Below, piece after piece: positions 52,889 to 62,570 of a stretch of DNA of 64,000 nucleotides. The stretch lies in the NCBI GenBank assembly GCA_036186865.1, contig AP025055.1, forward strand, positions 29,369,870 through 29,433,869, written 5' to 3'. Source of the DNA: Eustoma russellianum (Eukaryota > Streptophyta > Magnoliopsida > Gentianales > Gentianaceae). Numbering within the stretch: position 1 is the stretch's first letter; every line of letters starts with the position of its first letter. The notes under the pieces are model-generated. The model was not told the origin of the DNA. It saw only the letters and a program-made list of their open reading frames with translations, and did no database searches. Both the position numbers and the translations under genes were made by a program.

Positions 52889-55200
52889 ATGAGTAAAGAT
52901 GGTAAAAGGTATTATGTTACCTTTATCGACGATTATTCAAGATATGCAAAATTATATTTATTAAGTCATAAGGATGAGGCCGAATCTAAGTTTATAAATT
53001 ATAAAAATGAGGTTGAAAATCAACTAGACTTAAAGATCAAAAGGCTTAGGACTGATAGGGGTGATGAATATTGTACAGACTCTTTGCAAAAGTTTTGTGA
53101 AGAGAATGGTATTATTCATGAAGTTACACCTCCGTATACACCTCAATCTAATGGAGTAGCCGAAAGAAAAAATAGAATCCTGAAGAACATGATGAATGCC
53201 ATGTTGGTTAGTTCAGGTTTGCCGGACAACTTGTGGGGAGAGGCAATCTTGACTGCTTGTCACATTTTGAATTGGTTACCTCATAAGAAGTTAGAAAAGA
53301 CTCCTTATGAATTGTGGAAAGGCTATGCTCCCAATTTAAATTACTTGAAGGTGTGGGGATGTCTAGCCAAAGTCGGCATTCCTGATTTTAAGAAAAGTAA
53401 AATCGGGTCTAAGACAAGAGATTGTGTATTCATCGGGTATGCTCAAAATAGTACAGCATATAGGTTCATGACTATAGACAATGGTTCTATATTGGAATCC
53501 AAGGATGCTGAATTCTTTGAGCATATATTCCCTATGAATAGACTATCCAAATGTGTCTCCAAAATTGAGATAGGCGAGTCAAGTAAGTCCTTCGTTGAAC
53601 AAGAGGTTGACGAACCTAGGAGAAGTAAGAGACAAAGAACAGAAAAGTCGTTTGGAAGTGATTTTGTAACAGCTTTCATTTTAGAGGATGATCTCAAAAC
53701 TTATAGAGAAGAGATTAGATCGATAGATTCTAAATTTTGTAAGGAAGCCAAGCTTGAGTCTATACTTAGTAACAATACTTGGGAGTTGGTATACTTGCCT
53801 AGAGGATGCAAACCTATCAGTTGTAAGTGGGTCTTTAGGAAGAATCTAAAGGCAGATGGAACGATTGATAAGTTTAAGGCTAGGCTTGTCGCAAAAGGGT
53901 TTACTCAACTAGAGGGTATAGACTTCTTTGACACTTACTCACCGGTTGCTAGGATCACTACAATTAGAGTCCTAGTAGCACTTGCCTCCATTCACAAGCT
54001 TGTTATTCACCAAATGGATGTGAAAACAGCATTTTTAAATGGAGATTTAAAAGAGGAGATTTACATGAAACAACCGGAGGGTATGACAGTTAAAGGACAA
54101 GAGTACAAAGTGTGTAGGCTTAAGAAGTCATTGTATGGTCTTAAGCAAGCACCTAAACAATGGCACGAGGAGTTTGATAATGCATTAATATCTAAGGGTT
54201 ATATAGTGAATGAAAGTGACCGTTGTATGTATAGTAAATTTAATGATTGTGATGGTGTCATTATTTGCCTTTCTGTTGATGATATGTTAATCTTTGGAAC
54301 CAACATAAATGTTGTTAACGATACAAAATCATTTTTATCTTCCGTTTTTGATATGAAAGACATGGGGAAGGCGGATTTAATACTTGGTCTTAAGCTAGTG
54401 GAAAAATGTGGGGGTTATTTACTTTCTCAGGAACATTATGTCGAGAAAATGTTGAGAAAGTTCAATCATTGTGATGTAAAACTAGTAAGTACGCTATATG
54501 ATTCGCATGTTACATTGACTAAAAACAAGTTTGAGAGTGTGTCGCAATGTGAATATGCTAGGATAATTGGTAGTGTGATGTATTTGATTAATTGCACTAG
54601 GCCTGACATTGCATATTCTGTGAATAAACTTGCACGATACACTCATAATCCAAATGAGAGCCATTGGTGTGCATTAAGACGTTTGTTGAAATATCTTAAA
54701 AGAACAATGAATTTAGGACTAATGTTTATTGAATCACCCGCTGTTTTGGAAGGCTATTGTGATGCTAATTGGGTGACTGATAATGATGAAATAAACTCTA
54801 CTAGTGGATATGTTTTCACATTGGGTAGTGGAGCTATTTGTTGGAAATCATGTAAACAAACTTGTAGTGCTAAATCTACAATGGAGTCTGAATTTATTGC
54901 CTTAGAACTTGCTAGTACAGAAGCTGAGTGGTTAAAGAATTTACTTGTTGTCCTTTATGGTCTAAATCTATGCCTTCTGTGTTTATTCATTGTGATTCTC
55001 AGGCTGCAATTGCACGTGCAAGAAACAAAATCTATAACAGGAAGAGCCGGCACATTCGTCTTCTTTACAACATTGTGCGTGAATTGATTAGTTCGGGGGT
55101 GGTAAACTTGGAGTTTGTAAGAACCAAGTTTAATCTTGCAGACCCCTTAACTAAAGGACTAAACAAGAAGTTAGTCTACGAAACATCGAGGGGGATGTGA
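52889..55200 (+). pseudogene. Family D integrase, RT and RNase H
   Basis: Long frame to 55087 with integrase (YVTFIDDYSRY, RTDRGDEY, VAERKNR), RT (QMDVKTAFLNGDL, LYGLKQAPKQW, CLSVDDML). In RT, the catalytic YVDD reads SVDD. RNase H has YCDANWVTD and TMESEFIAL. A frameshift near 54950 moves the last part to 54928-55200 (HCDSQAAIARARNKIYN, DPLTKGL). The changed first position of YVDD plus the frameshift make it unlikely to be functional. Confidence 0.9.
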
Positions 55201-55536
55201 CTTATTCCATCTGTAGAGAAATTTTCATGACGGGAACCCAACCCACTATTAGTAGAGATCCTACAAACGGGGTTCAATGTGGTAAGAACAAGTCATGAAA
55301 GAATTCTATTTTGCACTAAGTGTCTCTTCCTATGGTGATGTTGTTGATAGTGCTCACTGTAATGACTTAAGGGTGAGATTTTAAGAATCTCTTAATGAAA
55401 AATTCATAGCCATATTGTTTGATAGTGTGAACAGTGCACACTTGATGAATTTCACCTATATAAGCTTGGAATTGGTGCCGCTTCCGGTGAGAGCCTGGAA
55501 AACTCTCTAGAGAGCTTATGAAACCCGAGATAGGTG
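55201..55536 (+). other. Family D 3' UTR (plus copy), cut by second SIRE-like insertion
   Basis: Same sequence as the minus copy 49960-50305 in inverse. It ends at GAGATAGGTG; the minus copy goes on with CATGACC. The next base is the TG of the SIRE-like LTR. Confidence 0.85.
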
Positions 55537-55579
55537 TGTTAGGTCCGAAATACACTCTAGAGGGGGGGGGGGGGAATAG

Positions 55580-55589
55580 NNNNNNNNNN
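55580..55589. other. Assembly gap (10 N), probably artefactual
   Basis: The gap is flanked on both sides by near-identical G-run sequence (ggggggaatag and ggggggtgaatag). In LTRs a-c the same place has a single G run followed by tgaatag. Confidence 0.85.
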
Positions 55590-56208
55590 GGGGGGTGAAT
55601 AGAGTGTTTGGCTCTTTTGCGGAATTTTCTCGTTTGGCTCAACTCAAAAAGATATTCAAAATCAGAGCAAGAATGGAAGATGAGAAATAATGAATGAGTA
55701 CACCGGATATATAGTGGTTCGAATCATAAATGATTCTACTCCACTACCACTTTGTTTCTAAAGTGGATTTTCAACAACTATTCTTCTTATTATGAACAAT
55801 AAGAACAACCACAGCAACACTTACACTAACACTTTAGTGTAAGCAACAACAACAGCAACTTCTTGCACAAAATACACTTGTGCGACTACAGCAACTACAG
55901 CTCTTAGCAAGAACAACTTCTTGCTTCCTCACAACTTCAACAAAAGTTCCCTCAAGAACTTCTCACAGTGGGTTGAAGAAATATAGTAAGGTTCACACTT
56001 TCTCACAAGTCTAAGCACAAGCAAGAGATCAAATATTTATGGTTCCTCTTGTGCTTGACTCACTTTCTCTTAATATACAACAATGAAGGACAAAGAAAAG
56101 CTAAACAAGCTTTTTTAAGCAAATTTACAAGTATGAGAGAACTATACAACAATGAAAGATGAAGCTAGATGATGTTGAAAGTGTGTATTTGCCTCATCCA
56201 AGCCTCTT

Positions 56209-56218
56209 CTATTTATAG
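56209..56218 (-). promoter_or_regulatory. TATA box of SIRE-like LTR promoter
   Basis: The minus strand reads CTATAAATAG followed by a purine-rich AAGAGG. An identical decamer sits in LTRs a, b and c at 17241, 23022 and 31021, also in minus orientation. Confidence 0.8.
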
Positions 56219-56485
56219 ATGAAGTTCACCATGTTTTTGAGGCTCTCCACCAAGTCTTCATCTTCAAAAATGTCAAGACAATGTCCAAATAGTCTTTAGC
56301 CACCCTATGGAGTGATTTGATCTTGAATAGCCACCCTAGAGAATCTTAGACATGGTTAAAATAGTCAAGGAAGCATGTAGTATGTTGGGTTAAAGTCCAC
56401 AAGAAAATTGAGCAAGATTGGAGAGAGAAAACATCATAAATCTCCCTTGGATTTTGTTCCAACGTTCAGAAAATTTGAAATCTGG

Positions 56486-56945
56486 GGGACATCGATCGAT
56501 CGAAGTGCCTGAGGGGAGAGATCGATGTCCTCCAGAACATTGCAGTTTTTGACACTGCCTGACATCGATCGATCGATGTCAGAGGCTGAAGTGACATCGA
56601 TCGATCGATGTCCCAGCTTGAGAGATCGATGTTGGACAGATTCCTTTCTGACTGACATCGATCGATCGAAGTCTCTCTGAGGAGAGACTGAAGTGACATC
56701 GATCGATCGATATCCCTAGGTTGAGAGATCAATGTTGGACAGAAAGCTTACTGACTGACATCGATCGATCGAAGTCTCTCTGAGGAGAGACTGAAGTGAC
56801 ATCGATCGATCGATGTCTCTGGGTTGAGAGATCGATGTTAGACAGAAAGCTTACTGACTGACATCGATCGATCGATGTCAGAGGCTGAAGTACATCGATC
56901 GATCGATGTCTCTAGCATGAGAGATCGATGTTGGACAGTGAGTTC
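56486..56945. repeat. 103-bp tandem repeats carrying palindromic ATCGATCGAT sites
   Basis: The word actgaca recurs at 56651, 56754 and 56857, exactly 103 bp apart. Each unit holds ACATCGATCGATCGAAGT-type and ACATCGATCGATCGATGT-type sites plus a GAGAGATCGATGTTGGACAG half-site. About nine full sites in all. It lies upstream of the TATA box on the minus strand. Confidence 0.92.
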
Positions 56946-57059
56946 CAATCTCAACCATTTTTGACATAGTGTGATTTTCTAATCTTGCATCAAGTATCAA
57001 ACACAAATTTAACTCATTTAAAACATCTTTTCATCATCGAAACAATTTATAACTTAACA

Positions 57060-57783
57060 ATCTCCCCCTTTTTGATGATTTCAAAACCATGATTCAAAAG
57101 ATGTTTTTACATGATACATTTTCAACTAAACTTGATATTTTACAACTCCCCCTTAGTTCATGCTCGCTCATCATATGAACACATCAAAAATTTCTTTTCA
57201 ATGTGCAATCTACCCAAGATGTAATATCAATACCAAAATGCTCCCCCTCAACCTATGCATCAAGTTTCACTTTTTCATCATTTCAATATGTAACGCATAT
57301 CAAGAAACTTCATGTCATGCTATACCAAATTCAACTTCTCAAGCTAAGCCATGTGATACAAAAACACCAATATCATATCAAGATGAGTCATTAAGATACC
57401 CATGCTTAATCAAACTATACCATGCCAACATATCCAACCAACTATGCCAAAACATGCCATCCACATGCTAATGCCCAATCATGCTATATGCCAAAACATG
57501 CCCAAACATGCCAATTAAACCATTATGCCAACAAAACATTATGCCAACAACACATCATGCTATATGCCAAAACATGCCCAAACATGCCAATTAAACCATT
57601 ATGCCAACAAAACACGTACCAATTACTACTAAACCATCATGCCAACAACAAAACAATTACCAACTACTTCTTCCCCTTTTTGAAAACATCAAACAATAAC
57701 ATGAATAAGTAAAATATCACAATGAGATATCAAGTTTTGAGATACATAAGTAAACTCAAACTCTAAGTCAAACATAGAGAAAA
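57060..57783 (-). other. 3' untranslated region after the additional ORF
   Basis: Polypurine tract at 57060-57075, then AT-rich sequence. A 76-bp direct repeat (atgctatatgccaaaac at 57481 and 57557) lies in a field of ATGCCAA(C/A)A words, about 57420-57660. No protein is recognised. Confidence 0.75.
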
Positions 57784-59138
57784 CTATTCTTCATCAGAGG
57801 AAAATGCTAATCCAGGAAGGCACGCCTTAAGTTTGTTCTTGAGTTTATTATATTTCATCTCGATGTTTGAAACACGCTTCTTGAGACTTGTATTCTCTTT
57901 CTCAAGCTCATCAATGCGTACAGCTTGTTTTGTCAGGTCTTCCCCCATTGATCAAGATAACGATGTAAATCATTAATCTCAGCCTCGGCATCAAATAGAA
58001 GTTCAGAATCACTATCTTCTTCCATAGGAGCCTTTCCCTTGTCCACTCGAGAGGTAGGACTTTGGGGTTGAGGTTGGGCTCAGTGGTAGGCTCAGTAGGG
58101 TATGTTGGCAATACCGGCTCATTCTCAGTTTCATCTTCCTCAGGGTCGTGAGTATCACCCCGTCGTTGCGCTTCCTTCCTTGGCTTAAGAATTTGCTGGA
58201 TGTTAAACTTTGTGTAATAATCCTTATTGGTAATGGACTCTTCATACTTGTCATCCAGCACTATATCGGCCTTTCTCAACAATCTATATATCAGATCACT
58301 GTAAGGAAGTGCTTTTGATTTCTTGGTAACTGCCTCCAACACATTTTCAAAGAAGACCTCCCCAAAGTTTACTTGTTCTTTCATGGCTATGCGGTAGGTA
58401 ATATAAAAATCTAGATTGCTTGGAAGTTTTTCCGATTTTCCATTTACATAAAAGGTAACGATGGCAAGCAAAACTCGATAAACTAAAGGCATGTTATTTG
58501 TGTTTCTTGTGGGGTGAAATCCTAGAAAGGTTTTTGCTTCGTCCTCGGTCACTTGGTACTTGTAATGATCCCACTTCCAAGGATCGAAATCTTGGACTCC
58601 CTCATCAGGTGCACCAAGAATTTCATTAATATGTTTGGTGTGAAATGAAACCACTTGACCATCAATAACCGAATTTAGAGAAAACGGCTTTGCATTGAGA
58701 TAATCAATCCAAAGATTAGCATAAAAAATTCGTGTATAACGAGTCGACATAGTGCCCATCTCAGAAGAATCCCAAATAAACATCCATTTTTGAGCATACA
58801 ACCAATCAATGATTGGTTTTAATTCCTCACTCAATTTTGAGCAGTTTCAATGGAATAGTAGACCTCTTGCTACTTTCCCATTCTTCAAATAATAATTGAG
58901 CTCTAAGAGAGATATGAGTGGATATACCTGAACCTAGGGGTGCAGCCAGTGCATTCTCATATTCTCCAGTTTTAAGCCAAGGGAAATTTTGAATAACAAG
59001 TCTTTCTCTAACCTCACGGAGCAGATTTTCTTGGGATGGCGCTGGTTGCTTCCTTAGTCCTGCTGTTCTAGAACCCGTTGGAATGCCTTGTTGTGAAGTT
59101 CTTTGCCTTTTTGGACGATTTTTGGTTCTTGGTGCCAT
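57784..59138 (-). pseudogene. Additional ORF (aORF) downstream of pol in SIRE-like element, frameshifted
   Basis: The start MAPRTKNRPKRQ at 59138 has context CAAATGGCA. A basic N-terminus leads into a globular part. After a frame change near 58835 it continues as a region with WLYAQKWMFIWDSS, RIFYANLWIDYL and HINEILGAPDEG. This recalls the 'putative plant transposon protein' domain found in retroelement-associated ORFs. Two more frame changes (about 58020 and 57930) lead to an acidic, serine-rich stretch and a C-terminal coiled coil (IDELEKENTSLKKRV), ending FSSDEE and TAG. About 450 codons in total. Function is unknown; such ORFs in SIRE/Maximus elements have been called env-like, but I see no signal peptide or clear membrane segment. 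Confidence 0.75.
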
Positions 59139-59330
59139 TTGAGAGGATTAGGGCACGAAAATGTTGGATGGGTTGCTTGGAAATTGAAAATAGATGTGGA
59201 TTAGGGTAGGGTTAACGAAAAGATTGAGCTTGAGAGAAGAAATTTGAGATTTGTGTTCGAAGTTTCGGTATCTCACAGTAGGAGGCTTTAGGATTCGATG
59301 TTAGAAATGAAGAAATGAGGGTTTTCGCAG

Positions 59331-59340
59331 TTTTTATAAA
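59331..59340 (-). promoter_or_regulatory. Candidate TATA box in front of the additional ORF
   Basis: The minus strand reads GGG-TTTATAAAAA-CTGCG. It lies about 190 bp upstream of the aORF ATG and is followed by a CT-rich leader (TTTCTTCTCTCAAGCTC). It sits just downstream of three palindromic ATCGAT sites. No experimental support; inference from layout. Confidence 0.6.
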
Positions 59341-59353
59341 CCCTGTCCCGCTG

Positions 59354-59450
59354 ACATCGATCGATCGAAGTCTGATGTCTTACACATCGATCGATCAATG
59401 TCTTAAGAGACATCAGTCTATGAAACTTCCACATAGATCGATCGATGTAT
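59354..59450. repeat. Palindromic ATCGATCGAT sites upstream of the additional ORF
   Basis: Three sites, at about 59354-59371, 59383-59400 and 59432-59449, each a one- or two-base variant of ACATCGATCGATCGATGT. They lie between the pol stop (59484) and the candidate TATA box. Confidence 0.9.
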
Positions 59451-59483
59451 GTAGGAATTTGTATTTTTGACATTTTTGACCTT

Positions 59484-60910
59484 CTAACCATTGTTTATCA
59501 TCCCTGATCTTGTTCTAATTGATTCGAATGTCTCAGTGGGAAGGGATTTTGTGAATATATCCGCTAGCTGGTCATTTGTTGGGACAAATTCAACGCATAC
59601 CAATCCTTTTTGAACGCAATCTCTTATGAAGTGATGCCTCACTTCTATATGTTTGGTTCTACTATGATGAACCCGGTTTTGTGCTATACTTATGGCTGAT
59701 GTGTTGTCACATAGGATGGGAACTTTATCGAACTTAACATTGTAATCGTTCAAGGTGTTGATCATTCAAAGTAGTTGTGCACAACATGAAACGGCCGATA
59801 CATATTCGAATTCCGCCGTTGAAAGTGACGCACTATTTTGTTTCTTGGAGAACCAAGAAACTAAGCAATCTCCAAGGAATTGATACGTCCCGGAGGTGCT
59901 TTTCCTATCAACAAGATTTGCGGCATAGTCGGAGTCACTATACCCTCTTAAATCAAAACATCCATTTAGGATAAAACAATCCAAAGTTCAAGGTTCCTTT
60001 CAAATACCTAAAGATACGTTTAATAGCAACTAAATGTGATTCCTTAGTCATACTTTGAAATCTAGCACATAAGCACACAGCATGCAAAATATTCGGCCTA
60101 CTAGCGGTTAAATAGAGTAAACTACCAATCATACCCCTATATTTGGTTACCTCAACTGGCTTTCCTTTTTCGTCTTTGTCAAGCTTTGTACTTGTGCTCA
60201 TTGGAGTGCTCACACTTCTTCCATCCTCAAATTTGTATTTTTTGAGCAAATCCTTTGTATATTTCGTTTGAGATATATACACTCCATCTTGAGTTTGCTT
60301 GATTTGAAGACCAAGAAAGTAGTTGAGTTCACCCATCATGCTCATTTCAAATTCTCCTTCCATCAATTTTACAAAATGCTCACAAAGAGAATCATTATTA
60401 GCACCAAATATAATATCATCCACATAAATTTGAACAAGCAATTGATGGTTTCCTTGTTCTTTAATAAAAAGAGTAGTGTCGACTTTTCCTCTTTAAAACT
60501 CATTTTCAAGTAGGAAGTTACTTAACCTATCATACCAAGCCCTAGGAGCTTGTTTAAGTCCATAAAGGGCCTTTTTGAGTTTAAAAACATGATTTGGATA
60601 ATCATGATTTTCAAACCCCGGAGGTTGAGCTACATAGACCTCTTCTTGAATTATTCCATTCAAGAATGCGGATTTTACATCCATTTGATATAGTTTGAAA
60701 TCCTTATAGCATGCATATGCTAATATCATCCTAATAGCTTCTAACCTAGCTACTAGGGCAAAGTTCTCATCATAGTCTATGCCTTTCTCTTGCCTATATC
60801 CTTGGGCTACTAACCTAGCTTTGTTTCTAGTGATGTTTCTTTTATCATCCATTTTGTTTTTAAATACCCATTTAGTGCCAATTACGGGATGATCACTTGG
60901 TTTAGCAACT
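59484..60910 (-). pseudogene. Second SIRE-like RT and RNase H
   Basis: RT N-terminal part (60493-60852) has NKARLVAQGYRQEKGIDYDE, QMDVKSAFLNG and LYGLKQAPRAWYDRL. A TAA then a continued frame (59953-60441) gives YVDDIIFGANN. RNase H follows in two pieces (59766-59984 with YSDSDYAANL and STAEFEYVS; 59484-59765 with CDNTSAISIAQN and DQLADIFTKSLP). At least three stops or frame breaks separate them. Catalytic YVDD and RNase H acidic residues are still visible. Confidence 0.88.
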
Positions 60911-62292
60911 AATTCTCAAACATCACTTCTTTCAAATTGATTTAATTCTTCTTGCATAGCTAATACCCAATCTTCATCATTTATTGCCTCCTTTATATTT
61001 TTAGGTTCAACTTGTAAAATGAAGGCATTTTCATTGAATTTTCTCCTAGTCATTATGCCTTGGCTAGTTTCACCTAATATTAAATCTTTAGGGTGATCTT
61101 TTCTATACATATATGAATCCAGTAAATTTGAGGTATCTCCTCCTACTTCTTCATCTTCAACCTTGGGTTCAAGGGGATCAATCCTAAGGTCAATAACAAT
61201 ATTCCCTTTTGGATTCTCAAATTTCTCTATATGACTTACTTCAATTATTTCATCATCATCATCATCATTAATGTTTGATTTATCCTCATTGAGTTCACTA
61301 TACTTGACATAAATTGATTCTTCAACTTTCATGCTTCTTTTATTATATACTCTAAATGCCTTGCTATTTTGAGCATAACCCATAAAGATTCCTTCATCCG
61401 CTTTGAAGTCAAGTTTATCCAAGTTATCTTTGGTGTTAAGTATAAAGCACTTACAACCAAATACCTTGAAATAACCAATATTTGGTACTCTACCTTTCCA
61501 AAGCTCATAAGGAGTCTTTTTGAGAAATGGTCTCAAATAAACTCTATTGATCACATGACAAGCGATATTTACTGCTTCGGACCAAAAATATTTGGGTAGA
61601 TCAAATTCGTTTAGCATGGCTCTACTCATTTCTTGAAGTGTTCTATTCTTCCTTTCCGCAACACCATTTTGTTGAGGAGTTCTTGGAGCTGAGAAATTGT
61701 GTCCATACCCTTTGGATACACAAAATTCTTAAAATTCTCCATCAAACTCACCACCTCTATCACTTCAAATTTCCTTAATTGTGTCTTCTCTTTGATTTTC
61801 TAATCTCTTACAAAGCTTTATAAATTTTTGGCATGCATCATTCTTTTTAGCTAAGAACATTACCCAAGTGTACCTAGAGAAGTCATCTACCACCACAAAG
61901 GTGTAATGTTTTCCACTTAGACTTGCCGTACCAATATCCCCATACAAATCCATATGAAGCAATTATAGAGGTTTGGTGGTGGAGATTTCACTTTTGGGCT
62001 TGAAACTTGTTTTAACAAGCTTTGCCTTTTGACAAGTGTCACATAAGCCATGGTTTTCGAAATTTAATTTTGGAAGACCTTGGACTTTTTCATTTTTGCA
62101 AATCTCTTTGAAATTTTTAAAACTAATATGTCCAAGTCGTCTATGCCATAGTTGAGTCAAATCATTTTTAGCAACTAGGCAAGAAACATTTTGTGATATC
62201 AAATCATGTGTGCTAAATTTGTAAACATCATTTTTACGTATAGCCTCAAAAACAATCTTATCGTTCTTTTTCACAACACATTTTCTTTTCAC
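60911..62292 (-). pseudogene. Second SIRE-like integrase
   Basis: The HHCC region (LWHRRLGHISFKNFKEI, CDTCQKAK) is at 61963-62292. The core with HMDLYGDIG and VVVDDFSRYTW is at 61765-61962; a TGA falls just before SDRGGEF where an arginine CGA would fit. ERKNRTLQEMSRAM follows, then the long C-terminal region (60916-61629) with an acidic linker. A TGA near 60913 replaces a tryptophan codon. Confidence 0.86.
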
Positions 62293-62295
62293 AAA

Positions 62296-62570
62296 TTAAA
62301 TTTGAAAATTAGCATCACATAGTTGGCTAACACTTATCAAATTATACTTAAGCCCTTCTACATATAATACATTATTAATAGTAAAAGAAGAGTTACCAGT
62401 TTCTCCATGTCCAAGGATTTTGGCTCTCCCATTGCCAAAATGCACCGTTCCACCATCTTGGAGCTTGAGCTTGGTGAACAACGTTTTGTCTCCGGTCATG
62501 TGCGTTGAATATCCGCTGTCCATAAGCCATTTGGTTCCTTCTTCTTTGGCTACTCCATTTATCTTGAGAG
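62296..62570 (-). pseudogene. Second SIRE-like protease
   Basis: The catalytic MDSGYSTHMTGDKTLF is intact, then FGNGRAKILGHGE and NLISVSQLCD. A stop follows at 62296, and there is a frame change just upstream. Confidence 0.83.

Larger units (their letters stand above)
50506..55536 (+). mobile_element. Copia family D, plus-strand copy, 3' end interrupted
   Basis: The 5' LTR, an 18-nt leader, gag, protease, integrase, RT and RNase H lie in copia order on the plus strand. The 3' UTR breaks at 55536, where the LTR of a second SIRE-like element starts; the minus copy shows the UTR continues beyond this point. The 3' LTR should lie past 64000. Coding is damaged by stops, frameshifts and changed catalytic residues. 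Confidence 0.9.
55537..57059 (-). repeat. 3' LTR of second SIRE-like element (about 1.52 kb with a 10-N gap)
   Basis: The plus strand starts TGTTAGGTCCG and ends TAACTTAACA; the polypurine tract follows (minus AAAAAGGGGGAGAT, 57060-57075). It contains the N gap, a TATA box at 56209-56218, and a 103-bp tandem repeat with palindromes. Confidence 0.88.

Noticed and set aside
57422..57712. Possible tandem-repeat protein (Cys-Pro-Asn-Met rich, 96 codons)
   Set aside because: It is the translation of the ATGCCAA tandem repeats in the element 3' UTR on the strand opposite to the element.
49352..59450. CRISPR-like array from the regularly spaced palindromes
   Set aside because: The sites lie in plant retrotransposon promoters, spacing is irregular outside the 103-bp tandem, and no cas-type genes are present.
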